A stretch of DNA of 64,000 bases from JAMQKA01 sp043951865 (GCF_043951865.1 NZ_JBINJF010000003.1:62001-126000); one strand, 5' to 3'. Counted from the stretch's first letter, positions 26,384 through 36,180 are shown. Numbers and translations are program-made. The notes: generated by a model not told the origin, from the letters alone.

Positions 26384-27655
26384 ATGGAAACAGAAGCGGC
26401 GGTACTGTGGAACTTGCTTTCGGCCCTCGGTGTGGGACTGCTCATCGGTATTGAGCGCGGGTGGACCGGGCGCAAGGAGGATGAAGGAGACCGCGTGGCC
26501 GGAATCCGGACCTTCAGCCTTGTGGGACTTCTCGGGGGACTTTCCGCCGAGATGACCCACTATATCGCGGATTGGTTCCTGGGGGTGATCCTGCTGGCCC
26601 TTGCGGCCCTCATTGTCACCTCCTATATGGTTGAAGCCACCGTCCGCGAAGACAAGGATGTCGGTATTACCACCGAAATAGCACTCTTGCTGACGTTTGC
26701 TCTGGGTGCCTGGGCAACCAGTGACTATCGTATTTATGCCCTTGGAGCGGCCGTACTGGTGATGGTTCTTCTCAGCCTAAAACCGGTACTGCACCGATGG
26801 CTTCGCATGATTGAGGTCAAAGAAATCTATGCCGGTATCAAACTGTTGGTCATCTCCGTTCTGTTCCTGCCTCTCCTTCCCAACAGGGGCTACGGTCCCT
26901 GGGAAACCCTTAATCCCTATTGGATATGGTGGATGGTGGTGCTTATTTCGGGCCTTTCGTTTGCCGGATATGTTCTTATCAAGTACAAGGGAGAACGGCT
27001 GGGCACCCTGTTGACCTCGATCACCGGGGGACTGGCCTCCTCCACAGCGGTTACGCTCAGCCTGGCCCAGTTTGCACGCCAGCAAAAACAGGCGCTCAGC
27101 ACTATCTTTATCGCCGGGGTGCTGGTCGCTTCTTCCATCATGTTCGTCAGGGTGGCTGTTGAGGTCGCCATCGTAAATGCAGAGCTGTTGCATCCCCTCT
27201 GGATCCCGCTCGCAGTAATGCTGGTACTGACCGCGGGTGGTGGAATTTGGCTATGGAGTCGCCACAAGGAGTTTTCCCGGGACCAACCGACCCTTGAACT
27301 GAAAAACCCACTCCAGCTTTTTACAGCCATCCAATTTGGACTGCTGCTGGGACTTATCCTGCTGCTGGCAACGGCGATGGAAAAGTGGTACGGCAATCAG
27401 GGGATATACCTGCTGGCTCTCTTTTCCGGGCTGATGGATGTCGATGCGATTACGCTCTCCCTCTCCCGCATGGCACAAAATGAAACCGATCCCCAGGTTG
27501 CGGTATCAGGCATCATAATTGCAGTAATTGCCAATACTTTTGTCAAAGCGGGCCTCTTTGTCTTTTGGGCGGGATTCAGGAAAAGCAAGTCCCTGATATG
27601 GCTCGTACTCATGATTTCAGCAGCTGGAGTCCTCTCACTGATTCCCTTTGTGTGA
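26384..27655 (+). CDS. MgtC/SapB - DUF4010 membrane protein
   Basis: 423 residues, about 12 hydrophobic segments. The N-terminal third has the MgtC/SapB signature (LLSALGVGLLIGIERGW; VAGIRTFSLVGLLGGL). The C-terminal part matches DUF4010 (SSTAVTLSLAQFARQQ; MDVDAITLSLSRMAQN). The role of this family is not established; magnesium or envelope homeostasis is suggested only by the MgtC name. It is monocistronic between a repeat and a convergent gene. Confidence 0.85.
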   Translation: METEAAVLWNLLSALGVGLLIGIERGWTGRKEDEGDRVAGIRTFSLVGLLGGLSAEMTHYIADWFLGVILLALAALIVTSYMVEATVREDKDVGITTEIALLLTFALGAWATSDYRIYALGAAVLVMVLLSLKPVLHRWLRMIEVKEIYAGIKLLVISVLFLPLLPNRGYGPWETLNPYWIWWMVVLISGLSFAGYVLIKYKGERLGTLLTSITGGLASSTAVTLSLAQFARQQKQALSTIFIAGVLVASSIMFVRVAVEVAIVNAELLHPLWIPLAVMLVLTAGGGIWLWSRHKEFSRDQPTLELKNPLQLFTAIQFGLLLGLILLLATAMEKWYGNQGIYLLALFSGLMDVDAITLSLSRMAQNETDPQVAVSGIIIAVIANTFVKAGLFVFWAGFRKSKSLIWLVLMISAAGVLSLIPFV

Positions 27656-27672
27656 CGCCAGTTCTCCCCTGA

Positions 27673-28563
27673 TTATGAGACCAGTTCAGCCATCGCCTCC
27701 GCCATTCGCCGGCCCAGCTCAATATATGTTTGGCTGTCGTAATGCCAGGGATCGATCCATCCGTGCCCTTCCGGGGGGCGAACAAAGGCCGCACAGGCAT
27801 CATTACCTGCCACCTTTTCCTGGGCTTGCCGGACAATACCCGCCCACGGCAGGGCCGGACGCCCCTCTTCCCGGCCGGTTTCTGAAACACCGGCGATGAC
27901 AACCGGAAGCTGGGGATGGCCCGTCAGCTTTCGCATGCGACCAATGATCTTTTCCAGGTTTTCCTCATATGCCTCCGCGATCTCCTTTGTATAAGCAGCG
28001 TCACTCTCTCCCTGCACCCAAAGTATACCGGCCGGGCTCAACTTCAGGACCTCTCCATCCCGGTCACGACCGGCGCGGGAAACTGCCCGCCGATAGTAAT
28101 ATTTGAAATGTGTCCACTGGTTGACATCCTCAACATCCGGATCCCAGCAACCCCAGTCATCAGGCGTCTCCGGGTGAATGGAGGAGCCACTCCTGGCGTA
28201 TTTTAAAAGAGCCACTCCCCGGCCTGCATGGAGGGTACGAATACGAGCTGCAAATGCCAGCTCCGGACCAAAGCGGCCGGAGGGGAGGCTCATCTCCCCC
28301 TCCTCATTCCTGATAAAACGGTGCCCGTACCCGTGACCGGGACCAAGCTCCACCCATCGTCCGATATCCTCTGGCGGCTCCCCGTCATCTTTGCGGTTGG
28401 GATTGTAGATAAGGACATTCTCCTGCGTGCGGTTAAGATCGGGGGGCAGTTCCAAGACAAATCCCATGCCGTCCATATTCGACTGACCCGCAAGGATATA
28501 CAGCGGATAGCTTCCGGAGCTGGATTCTTTTTCGAGGGATGAACGGGAAATATCATCAGTCAT
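27673..28563 (-). CDS. Sialate O-acetylesterase-like hydrolase (SASA/DUF303)
   Basis: 296 residues. The nucleophile block is ILAGQSNMDGMG, followed by LLKYARSGSSIHPE, the WVQGESDA block and a C-terminal GHGWIDPWHYDSQTY, which supplies the Asp/His pair of an SGNH-like esterase. It probably removes acetyl groups from sugars. No signal peptide is evident. It is convergent with the MgtC-like gene, with only 17 bases between the stops and no separate terminator. Confidence 0.8.
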   Translation of the reverse strand: MTDDISRSSLEKESSSGSYPLYILAGQSNMDGMGFVLELPPDLNRTQENVLIYNPNRKDDGEPPEDIGRWVELGPGHGYGHRFIRNEEGEMSLPSGRFGPELAFAARIRTLHAGRGVALLKYARSGSSIHPETPDDWGCWDPDVEDVNQWTHFKYYYRRAVSRAGRDRDGEVLKLSPAGILWVQGESDAAYTKEIAEAYEENLEKIIGRMRKLTGHPQLPVVIAGVSETGREEGRPALPWAGIVRQAQEKVAGNDACAAFVRPPEGHGWIDPWHYDSQTYIELGRRMAEAMAELVS

Positions 28564-28752
28564 CGGCTTACAGGCTCATTGTAAAGAGGATAACTCGGCA
28601 CTCCGTGAAAAGTACGCCGAGTTCGGTATAACAGCAATTCCACCAGCGAAAGGAGTTTTACCAACCCGCTGCTGGTGTCACGCCAGATCCCGGATCTCGA
28701 CCTTTCACTGACGTGTGAACACGGATACTACCGCACTGCACAGACAGATCAG

Positions 28753-28802
28753 GTAAAGGGTGGTATAGAACCTCCTGCTTTGTTGGGAGTTGATTTTACT
28801 GG
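28753..28802. repeat. Possible decayed fragment of the palindromic repeat
   Basis: The stretch contains GTGGTATAGAACCTCC followed by TTTGTTGGGAGTTGATTTTACT, which resemble hairpin-1 flanks of the repeat in both orientations. It is too short and altered to be sure. The rest of the 28564-28900 gap shows an 8-bp inverted repeat (AACTCGGC at 28592 and GCCGAGTT at 28616) and no gene. Confidence 0.3.
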
Positions 28803-28903
28803 GGGGGGCAAGCAGACGTACAACGTCTTAAAAACGACAAATCGAGTATTCCCTCCTCCCTAAAACCCTCTAAAAGCGAGTCTCCACGTTTTTAAAAAAT
28901 GCG

Positions 28904-28934
28904 TTGAATATAGAGTAGGGAGTTTATATATTTG
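28904..28934 (+). promoter_or_regulatory. Bacteroidota-type promoter for carAB
   Basis: TTG at 28904-28906 and TATATTTG at 28927-28934 fit the -33/-7 consensus (TTG and TAnnTTTG) with a 20-base spacer. Transcription would start near 28941, giving a leader of about 225 bases before the carA ATG at 29165. Confidence 0.6.
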
Positions 28935-29009
28935 ACCAGTTTTGGACTTAATTACGTGAACACTCAAAACGACCTGCATTTGTTTTATAAAATGAAGCCG
29001 GATGCGATA

Positions 29010-29037
29010 CCCAAATCATGCTTTTTAAAGCATTGGG
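29010..29037 (+). promoter_or_regulatory. First hairpin of the carA leader
   Basis: ATGCTTT-TT-AAAGCAT (29018-29033) is a perfect 7-bp stem, extended by CCCA (29010) with TGGG (29034). GAAGCC (28994) can instead pair with GGCTTC (29036), and CGGAT (28999) with ATCCG (29090) in the left arm of the terminator. These alternatives could let the leader switch between terminated and read-through forms. Confidence 0.45.
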
Positions 29038-29088
29038 CTTCTCTTTTCAAAAAATTTTTGATCAACACACTTCACCCTTCTTTCTCTC

Positions 29089-29122
29089 AATCCGACACAT
29101 TTTTTGTTGTCGGATTTTTTTT
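29089..29122 (+). terminator. Intrinsic terminator / attenuator in the carA leader
   Basis: A 9-bp stem AATCCGACA (29089-29097) and TGTCGGATT (29108-29116) is followed by a run of eight T (29115-29122). It lies between the promoter and the carA start, 43 bases before the ATG, so it would stop transcription before carAB unless overridden. That position makes it a candidate attenuator rather than the end of an upstream gene: no plus-strand gene precedes it within 1.4 kb. Confidence 0.7.
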
Positions 29123-29164
29123 AGATATAAACCGCAACCCGTTAACAACACTCCATCAAAGATA

Positions 29165-30283
29165 ATGTCCCTTTACCCTCGCGATAAAGCCATAATTGCA
29201 CTTTCCGACGGTACCGTCGAACATGGATACGCCATCGGCAAGAAAGGTACCACCGGTGGTGAACTCTGTTTCAACACCAGCATGACCGGGTACCAGGAAA
29301 TATTTACCGACCCCAGCTACTACGGGCAGCTTATGATGATGACCTATCCCCATATCGGAAACTACGGCACCATGAGCCGCGACGATGAAGCCCGAAAAGT
29401 GATGATCGCCGGACTCATTGTACGCTCGTTTTCCTGGGAGTTCAGCAATCCCCAGGCCGACGGCAGCCTTCAGGAATACCTGAAACGAAATGAACTCGTT
29501 GGCATCACCGGTGTCGACACCCGCAAACTGGTACGCCACATACGGGCCAAGGGCGTCATGAATGCGGTCATTTCGTCGGAAGAACTGGATGAAGAAAAAC
29601 TCGTTAAAAAAGCCCGGGAATGGCCACAGATGAAAGGGCTCGAACTGGCCACCAAGGTAACCCGGCAGGAACCGCAGACCATCCACAGCGACGGTCCCTA
29701 CAAAGTGGCCGCTTTTGATTACGGAATCAAACAGAATATTATCAACAACCTGAACAAGCGCGGGTGCACACTGCGTATTTTTCCCGCCAAAGGGGATTAC
29801 ATCGATGAGATCGAGGAATGGAATCCCGATGGCTTTTTCTTCAGTAACGGACCCGGCGATCCCGATGCCACCAGCCAGTACGCCCTCGAAACCGTCAATT
29901 ATGCCAAGGAGACCGGCAAGCCGATGTTCGGCATCTGCCTGGGGCACCAGCTGATGGCCCTCTCTGAAGGGATCCCGACCATGAAAATGTATGTCGGCCA
30001 CCGGGGAGCCAACCAGCCGGTGAAAAACCAGGAAACCGGGAACGTGGAGATTACCACGCAGAACCACGGATTTGCCGTAGACGAAGATGCACTCGACGAA
30101 TCAAAAGTGGAAATCACCCATGTGAATCTGAATGACGATACCATTGAGGGCCTCCGTTTTAAAAACTTTCCGGGATTCTCCGTGCAATATCACCCGGAGG
30201 CGTCTCCCGGCCCGCACGACTCTTCCTATCTCTTTGACCAATTCCTGGATATGATCCGGGAGCATAAGGAAGAGCTGGTTTAG
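29165..30283 (+). CDS. carA: Carbamoyl-phosphate synthase small subunit
   Basis: 372 residues from the ATG at 29165 (MSLYPRDKAIIALSDGTV), the normal CarA start; the frame stays open upstream through the leader terminator, so that part is not protein. The C-terminal glutamine amidotransferase domain has the oxyanion region FSNGPGDPDA, the nucleophile motif GICLGHQL and the His-Glu pair in YHPEASPGP. It releases ammonia from glutamine for CarB, feeding pyrimidine and arginine synthesis. It is followed by carB after 102 bases, and is probably controlled by the leader. Confidence 0.96.
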   Translation: MSLYPRDKAIIALSDGTVEHGYAIGKKGTTGGELCFNTSMTGYQEIFTDPSYYGQLMMMTYPHIGNYGTMSRDDEARKVMIAGLIVRSFSWEFSNPQADGSLQEYLKRNELVGITGVDTRKLVRHIRAKGVMNAVISSEELDEEKLVKKAREWPQMKGLELATKVTRQEPQTIHSDGPYKVAAFDYGIKQNIINNLNKRGCTLRIFPAKGDYIDEIEEWNPDGFFFSNGPGDPDATSQYALETVNYAKETGKPMFGICLGHQLMALSEGIPTMKMYVGHRGANQPVKNQETGNVEITTQNHGFAVDEDALDESKVEITHVNLNDDTIEGLRFKNFPGFSVQYHPEASPGPHDSSYLFDQFLDMIREHKEELV

Positions 30284-30385
30284 ACCAGTCCGCAACCACA
30301 CGGGCGCGGGCCTGTAGCGCTCCAACCGACCTGTGCCTCACATAAATCCAAATTTGATCAAAAGAACAGAACCCTAAAAAATAAA

Positions 30386-33223
30386 ATGCCAAGACGCGAC
30401 GACATCCACAAAATTCTCATTATCGGTTCAGGACCCATCGTAATTGGACAAGCTTGCGAATTCGACTATTCCGGATCACAGGCATGTCGCTCACTGATGG
30501 AAGACGGCTACGAGGTCGTGCTTATCAACTCGAACCCGGCCACCATCATGACCGACCCCCTTATGGCCGACGAGGTCTACCTGAAACCGCTGACTACCGA
30601 TTCTATCAAGGAAATTGTAGAAAAGGAATCTCCTGATGCCGTTCTCCCCACCATGGGCGGGCAAACCGGACTAAACCTGACGCGGGACCTGCAGCAGGAA
30701 AACTTCTGGGAAGAAAACGGCATCGAGATCATCGGTGTCAACATCGACGCTGTCGAGATCACCGAAGACCGGCAGGCGTTCCGCGACCTGATGGACGAGA
30801 TCGACATTCCGCAGTGCCACAGCCGCATCGCCGACTCCCTGCTGGAGGCCAAGGAGATTACCGAAGAGCTGGGCGGCCTCCCGATTGTCATCCGCCCCTC
30901 TTTTACGATGGGCGGCGACGGGGGCGGTATCGTCTGGAGCGAGGATGAGTTTGAACGCAAGGTCCTGCGGGGGCTGGAGTTGAGTCCCGTTCACCAGGTG
31001 CTCATCGAGGAAAGCATCTTCGGGTGGAAAGAGTACGAGCTGGAGCTGCTGCGCGATCCCAACGACACGGTCGTCATTGTCTGTACCGTGGAGAATATCG
31101 ACCCGATGGGCGTGCACACCGGTGACTCGGTGACCGTGGCCCCCTCCCAGACGCTGACCGACAAGCAATTCCAGATGCTGCGCGATGCCGCCATAAAGAT
31201 GATGAACTCCATCGGCGAGTTTGCCGGGGGGTGTAACGTGCAGTTTGCCGTGGAACCGGGCTCCGACCGTTTTGTGGCGATTGAGATCAACCCGCGCGTC
31301 AGCCGCTCCTCTGCCCTGGCCTCCAAGGCCACCGGCTACCCGATCGCCAAAATTGCAACCAAGCTCGCGGTCGGTTACGACCTGCACGAACTTCCAAACC
31401 CGATCACCGGCGTATCCTCCGCCTGCTTTGAACCCTCCATCGACTATGTCATTGTAAAGGCGCCCCGCTTCAACTTCGATAAATTTCCCGGCGTGGATGA
31501 AGAACTGACCACCCAGATGAAGGCGGTGGGCGAAGTGATGTCGATCGGGCGAAACTTCCCGGAAGCCCTTAACAAAGCCTGGCAGTCGCTCGAAATCGGT
31601 CGTGCCGGTCTCGGGGCTGACGGATACGAGGAGATCGACCGTAAAACCGTGCGGGAACGCCTCATGAAACCGTACTGGGACCGGCTCCTGAATATACGTC
31701 ACGCCTTCAAGCTGGGAGCCTCGGTTGAAGAAATTGCCGATATTACCAAGATCGACCCCTGGTTCCTCCAGCAGATCCGGTACATGGTTTCACTCGAAAA
31801 CCGAACAGAGGGCCAGTCGCTGGACAGCATCAGCAAAGACGACCTCTACGAGCTTAAACAAGCCGGTTTCAGCGATACCCAGATCGCCTGGATGCTGAGC
31901 CAGAGCAACGGCCCGGTAAGTGAATATGATGTACGGGAAAGACGAAAAGAGCTCGGACTCAAGCCGGTCTTTAAGGTTGTGGATACCTGTGCGGCCGAGT
32001 TTCCCGCCGAGACTCCCTACTTCTACTCCTCATACGAGGGCGAAAACGAAAGCGAAGTCTCCGACAGGAAAAAGGTGCTGATCCTCGGCAGCGGACCGAA
32101 CCGCATCGGGCAGGGTATTGAATTTGACTATACCTGTGTGCATGCTGTAGCAGCCGTCCAGGAGATGGGCTACGAGGCGATTATGGTCAACTGTAATCCC
32201 GAGACCGTCTCCACCGACTTCGATATTGCGGACAAGCTATACTTCGAACCGGTGTACTGGGAGCGCGTGCTCGATATTATCGAGTATGAACAGCCGGAGG
32301 GCGTGATCCTGCAAGTGGGCGGGCAGACAGCACTCAAGCTCGGCAAGCGCTTTGTAGAGGAGGGCATCAAGATTTTCGGAACGCCGTTCGAAAAGATCAA
32401 TTTTGCCGAAGATCGCGGTGCATTCTCCGACTTTCTTGAACGACTCGATATCCCGTTCCCGGACTACGGCACCGCCCGAACAGTCGAAGGCGCCCTGGAT
32501 GTGGCCCGGGAGATCGGCTACCCGGTCCTTATTCGTCCCAGCTATGTACTCGGGGGGCAGGGTATGCGCATCGCTATCAAAGAGGAAGAGCTCAGGGGAT
32601 ATACCGAATCGATCCTGAAAACCCACCCGGAAAACGACTTCCTGATCGACCGCTTCCTTGAAGATGCGGTTGAGGTGGATGTAGATGCGGTTTATGACGG
32701 CGACCAGCTGCATATCGCCGGCATCATGCAGCATATTGAACCGGCGGGCGTCCACTCGGGCGACTCTACCGCGGTAATCCCGACCTACTCCCTGAGCGAT
32801 ACTGCCCTCGATAAAATCAAGGAGTACCACGAAAAGATCGCCAGCAACATGGGCATTATCGGGTTCCTGAATGTGCAGTATGCCGTAAAAGGGGACCAGG
32901 TATATGTACTTGAGGCCAACCCGCGCTCTACCCGTACCATCCCGTTCCTGGCCAAAGCCACACAGCGGCCAGAGGCGCGTATTGCGGTGAAGGTGATGCT
33001 GGGAGCCAAGCTCAAAGACTTCCCGGAAGAAGATCTCAAATCCAAGCTGACCAAGTGGGCGATCAAGGAGCCGGTATTCCCCTTCAACAAATTCCCGGAA
33101 GTCAAGAAAGAACTGGGACCCGAGATGAAGTCGACCGGTGAAACAATCTACTTTGCCGAAGATTTCAACGACGAGCACTTCAAAAAGCCGTATGAGTTCA
33201 AGAACCTGTACCTGAGCAAGTAG
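30386..33223 (+). CDS. carB: Carbamoyl-phosphate synthase large subunit, no C-terminal MGS domain
   Basis: 945 residues. Both ATP-grasp halves are complete: IIGSGPIVIGQACEFDYSG and RPSFTMGGDGGG in the first, ILGSGPNRIGQGIEFDYTC and RPSYVLGGQGMRI in the second, with the oligomerisation domain between. The protein stops shortly after EMKSTGETIYFAEDFNDEHF, where E. coli CarB (1073 residues) continues with the methylglyoxal-synthase-like domain that binds UMP and ornithine. I believe shorter CarB proteins occur elsewhere in Bacteroidota, so this may be lineage-typical. Allosteric control by UMP is then not expected in the usual form. Confidence 0.95.
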   Translation: MPRRDDIHKILIIGSGPIVIGQACEFDYSGSQACRSLMEDGYEVVLINSNPATIMTDPLMADEVYLKPLTTDSIKEIVEKESPDAVLPTMGGQTGLNLTRDLQQENFWEENGIEIIGVNIDAVEITEDRQAFRDLMDEIDIPQCHSRIADSLLEAKEITEELGGLPIVIRPSFTMGGDGGGIVWSEDEFERKVLRGLELSPVHQVLIEESIFGWKEYELELLRDPNDTVVIVCTVENIDPMGVHTGDSVTVAPSQTLTDKQFQMLRDAAIKMMNSIGEFAGGCNVQFAVEPGSDRFVAIEINPRVSRSSALASKATGYPIAKIATKLAVGYDLHELPNPITGVSSACFEPSIDYVIVKAPRFNFDKFPGVDEELTTQMKAVGEVMSIGRNFPEALNKAWQSLEIGRAGLGADGYEEIDRKTVRERLMKPYWDRLLNIRHAFKLGASVEEIADITKIDPWFLQQIRYMVSLENRTEGQSLDSISKDDLYELKQAGFSDTQIAWMLSQSNGPVSEYDVRERRKELGLKPVFKVVDTCAAEFPAETPYFYSSYEGENESEVSDRKKVLILGSGPNRIGQGIEFDYTCVHAVAAVQEMGYEAIMVNCNPETVSTDFDIADKLYFEPVYWERVLDIIEYEQPEGVILQVGGQTALKLGKRFVEEGIKIFGTPFEKINFAEDRGAFSDFLERLDIPFPDYGTARTVEGALDVAREIGYPVLIRPSYVLGGQGMRIAIKEEELRGYTESILKTHPENDFLIDRFLEDAVEVDVDAVYDGDQLHIAGIMQHIEPAGVHSGDSTAVIPTYSLSDTALDKIKEYHEKIASNMGIIGFLNVQYAVKGDQVYVLEANPRSTRTIPFLAKATQRPEARIAVKVMLGAKLKDFPEEDLKSKLTKWAIKEPVFPFNKFPEVKKELGPEMKSTGETIYFAEDFNDEHFKKPYEFKNLYLSK

Positions 33224-33249
33224 GCTTGCCTTTTATACTTCAAATCGCA

Positions 33250-33287
33250 AGATCCATCCTGACAACTTCGGGATGGATCTTTTTTTG
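33250..33287 (+). terminator. Intrinsic terminator after carB
   Basis: A perfect 10-bp stem AGATCCATCC / GGATGGATCT with an 11-base loop is followed by eight T. It lies 27 bases after the carB stop. Confidence 0.9.
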
Positions 33288-33436
33288 TTGAGGAGGGGGC
33301 AAAAAGTCAAGGTTGCTTTTTTCCGGATACAGGGATCACTTTGGGATCAAGCCTAAGGGAACATCTCGATTGGGAGAACAGCCCTATTTTCTTGTCGGGG
33401 CCTTTTCATCCACTTTCCTTGTTCATTTTCTACCGG

Positions 33437-33473
33437 AAAAAACGCAATAATCATCAGGTGATTTTTTTGCGTT
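33437..33473 (-). terminator. Intrinsic terminator after the DUF5916 gene
   Basis: On the minus strand, AACGCAA and TTGCGTT arms enclose a second pairing (AATCA/TGATT) and are followed by a T run. It lies 37 bases beyond the stop of the minus-strand gene at 33510. Confidence 0.75.
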
Positions 33474-33509
33474 CCCTCCGCCTTGCCGCAACCTGGACTT
33501 CTCTCTTGA

Positions 33510-36050
33510 TCAATACAAAAAGGTGTACTCTATCTTCAGCAGCAGAGCATTTTCGGGAAAGATCTCAAAGGTATCGTTGATACGTTGATTGATAGAACGC
33601 CCATACGGGGAGCGGCCGTACGGAGCCAGGGGATTCAGGCTTTCCCGCAACTGACGACCGTGGGTCCAAACCAGATAGATATTGGAACCCGGCTGATATT
33701 CCCAGCGCAGTACGACGTTTGACTGAAGACTACTCAACGAGAACTCTGATCGCTTCGGGTAGGACGAATATCCTGCCAGTTGGTCCCAGTCCTGCATAAT
33801 CTTGAAATCCTGGTAACGCCCCCGGGCTAAAAACAGCTGACTGTAGAGTTGCAGCGAAAGTTTTGGGGTAAAGGTTACGTCGCTGCGCAGGGTGAGATCG
33901 AGCGAGCGGGTGTCGCGCCGGCCAAATACCGGGGTGTACCAGGTGTTGCCGTTATAAGGTGAAATATTTGCAAAAATGGTATTCAGGCGGCCCTGGTTCT
34001 CCAGTGTTCTGTACTCACCGTCGGCAAGCTGATCCGGCGAGGCCGAGCGCTCTCCAATCTCCCACTCGGAGCCGGTATATCGGAACGACTCGTTGGAAGC
34101 CCAGGCCGTGACATCTTCTTCCCATTCCCCCTCCAGGTTCGCATACAGGTTCAACCGGGTCCCGATATTCCAGTCGCCCCAGAACCCAAAAGCATATCCC
34201 TGTCCTCCATCTTCATGCCAGGTGTAGGATGCCTCTGGCTGTACCTGCCACTGACGGCGTTCGTCGGTGTTAAATTCCCCCACAAGCTGGTAGGAGGCAG
34301 GCCGTGCCCAGGGACCCAGTCCACGCGTTTCAAACAGGTCATATCCTCCAAACGGGCGTTCGATATTCATGCCAAACTCGATTTCCTGGAACTCCATGGT
34401 CATCCAGGAAGACGTAAGTTCAAGTGAGAATCCCAAATTGAGCCTCTCGTCATAGGAAAATTGCTGAATGCCAAATGCTTCGACGTCAGCACGTCGCAGG
34501 GGTCCGAATGGCTCCCCCCTGTTGATTTGGTATTCTAACCGGTATAGATTGGCGATAAAATTATTCTCCCTTAGCTGGCCGATATCGTTGGGATCAAATT
34601 CATCCCCAAACAGATCCAGCCCAACAAAACCGTTTAGGATACCCTGGCGCTTTCGGAGCCAGACTTTCCCGGCCATCCCGGTGCTGGAGCTTCGGCCCGG
34701 AGCTGTCCAGTTTCGGTGGGTAAAGGCCGAAAACCCTTCCACCCCGTAGCGGTTGTCAAGGAAACGAATATCCCAGTCAACTCCCCCGCTGGCAGTTTGA
34801 ATCCGCCCGGTACCGTCGGGCGAAGGAGCATCATAGCCGGTTACTATCGCTCCGGCCTCTGAAACGGAGCCGATCTGCTGGCGTACCCGTGCCGCCCCGT
34901 AATTGCGGCTCGGGTCAAAATCACTGCCCGAAGTGGCCCCGAGAATACCAAAAGAAGTTCCACTTTCGGTTCGGCCAGACAGCTTTGTCGCCCCGATAAT
35001 GGGTGCCTCTGCACCGATCCGACGGGTATACAGCAGTTCACCGGGTCCCACGGAAAATTCGTAAATCTGTATCCCTTCAATAAAAAAGGGTCGCTTCTCG
35101 TCAAAAAAAGTTTCAAACGCTGTAAGATTGAGCACCGCCGGATCGGATTCCACCTGTCCGAAATCCGGGTTGATCGTGGCGTCGAGGGTAATGTTCGGTC
35201 CAAGACCGATCTTGAGATCTCCACCCAGGTCCATATTTGTACTGACATCGGCCCGGCCGGGATCCTGCAGGCTCTCCTGCGAGGTGAGTCCGGCAACGGT
35301 ATAGGGCCTCACCTGGATATTGGGTTTCGGCTCAATATTCTCGATTTGAGTCAACCGGCCGAACCGGGCCACCAGATTAGATCGGTCCGCCCGGGAAACC
35401 AGTGGCCACTCTACTACTTCCCCCAGCCTCGGAATGCGGCGGGTAAAATGGATACCCCATGTCTGGAGATCGGTATCAGGAAAACGCAACATGCTGTTGG
35501 GAATTCTCATCTCCACAACCCAGCCTTCATCGTTAACCGAAACGGCGGATTCCCACACCGCATCCCAGGAAGGATCCATGCCGGGTGGGGCATCCCCTCC
35601 CCCGCCACCGCCTCCCGAACGAAGAGCATCAAACTGGACCCCGGCAGCATTCAGTCCAAATGTGTAAGCAGTTCGTTTGTTAAAGTATGAATCAATAGAT
35701 ACCAGAAACCAGTCGGCCTGATTATACTCATCCCGTCGGCCCAGCGTCTGTTGTATTTCGGATGGCCTTTGATCATGGAGTATCGCCCCTATATAAACAT
35801 TCCCCTCTCCGTACAACACCCGGACTTCAGTACGTTGGGAGGCGGGGGAACCCTCATTCGGTTCAAACTGCTGAAACCCGGTAACCGGTTGTGCCTCTTT
35901 CCAAATAGCCTCGTCCAGCATGCCATTAATTGAAACCGGTTCATCGATTTTTGTTGCAGGAATCTCACTATTACCCTGGGCAAAATTGACATCCACCTGA
36001 ATAAAGAGCAGTAAAATGAACGCTATAACCAGAAATCTGTATATAAACAT
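33510..36050 (-). CDS. DUF5916 outer-membrane protein with CBM9-like domain
   Basis: 846 residues with a signal peptide (1-24, ending NFAQG). Residues about 30-225 resemble a family 9 carbohydrate-binding fold (EPVSINGMLDEAIWKEA; GEGNVYIGAILHD), followed by the large beta-rich DUF5916 region, including VESDPAVLNLTAFETFFDEK and RPFFIEGIQIYEF, ending in a C-terminal strand with terminal Tyr as in outer-membrane barrels. A glycine run (GGGGGGG) is at about 140. Function in this family is unknown; a surface role in glycan or peptide handling is a guess. It is monocistronic with its own terminator. Confidence 0.85.
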   Translation of the reverse strand: MFIYRFLVIAFILLLFIQVDVNFAQGNSEIPATKIDEPVSINGMLDEAIWKEAQPVTGFQQFEPNEGSPASQRTEVRVLYGEGNVYIGAILHDQRPSEIQQTLGRRDEYNQADWFLVSIDSYFNKRTAYTFGLNAAGVQFDALRSGGGGGGGDAPPGMDPSWDAVWESAVSVNDEGWVVEMRIPNSMLRFPDTDLQTWGIHFTRRIPRLGEVVEWPLVSRADRSNLVARFGRLTQIENIEPKPNIQVRPYTVAGLTSQESLQDPGRADVSTNMDLGGDLKIGLGPNITLDATINPDFGQVESDPAVLNLTAFETFFDEKRPFFIEGIQIYEFSVGPGELLYTRRIGAEAPIIGATKLSGRTESGTSFGILGATSGSDFDPSRNYGAARVRQQIGSVSEAGAIVTGYDAPSPDGTGRIQTASGGVDWDIRFLDNRYGVEGFSAFTHRNWTAPGRSSSTGMAGKVWLRKRQGILNGFVGLDLFGDEFDPNDIGQLRENNFIANLYRLEYQINRGEPFGPLRRADVEAFGIQQFSYDERLNLGFSLELTSSWMTMEFQEIEFGMNIERPFGGYDLFETRGLGPWARPASYQLVGEFNTDERRQWQVQPEASYTWHEDGGQGYAFGFWGDWNIGTRLNLYANLEGEWEEDVTAWASNESFRYTGSEWEIGERSASPDQLADGEYRTLENQGRLNTIFANISPYNGNTWYTPVFGRRDTRSLDLTLRSDVTFTPKLSLQLYSQLFLARGRYQDFKIMQDWDQLAGYSSYPKRSEFSLSSLQSNVVLRWEYQPGSNIYLVWTHGRQLRESLNPLAPYGRSPYGRSINQRINDTFEIFPENALLLKIEYTFLY

Positions 36051-36180
36051 GGCATGACTGTTAAAGGCATGTAAAATATTGACTTGCCCGATAATTTAAG
36101 TTTTTCGTTGTATTTGATCCAAAATTGAAGTTTAACAGGTTCTTTAATATAACGAACTTGGAAAACCTGTATAAACTTTA

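Noticed and set aside
29018..29164. Upstream in-frame extension of carA (49 extra codons)
   Set aside because: It would run through the leader terminator, is rich in Phe/Ile/His unlike CarA, and CarA proteins start at MSLYPRDKAIIAL-like sequence, so the ATG at 29165 was taken.
28992..29165. 57-codon leader peptide (starting MKPDAIPKSC) overlapping the carA terminator
   Set aside because: The frame exists, but there is no clear ribosome-binding site and no run of regulatory codons for arginine; the evidence for translation is too weak to call a gene.
35570..35660. CRISPR-like or tandem repeat in the glycine-rich stretch of the DUF5916 gene
   Set aside because: It is a short homopolymeric Gly codon run (GGGGGGG) inside a continuous coding frame.
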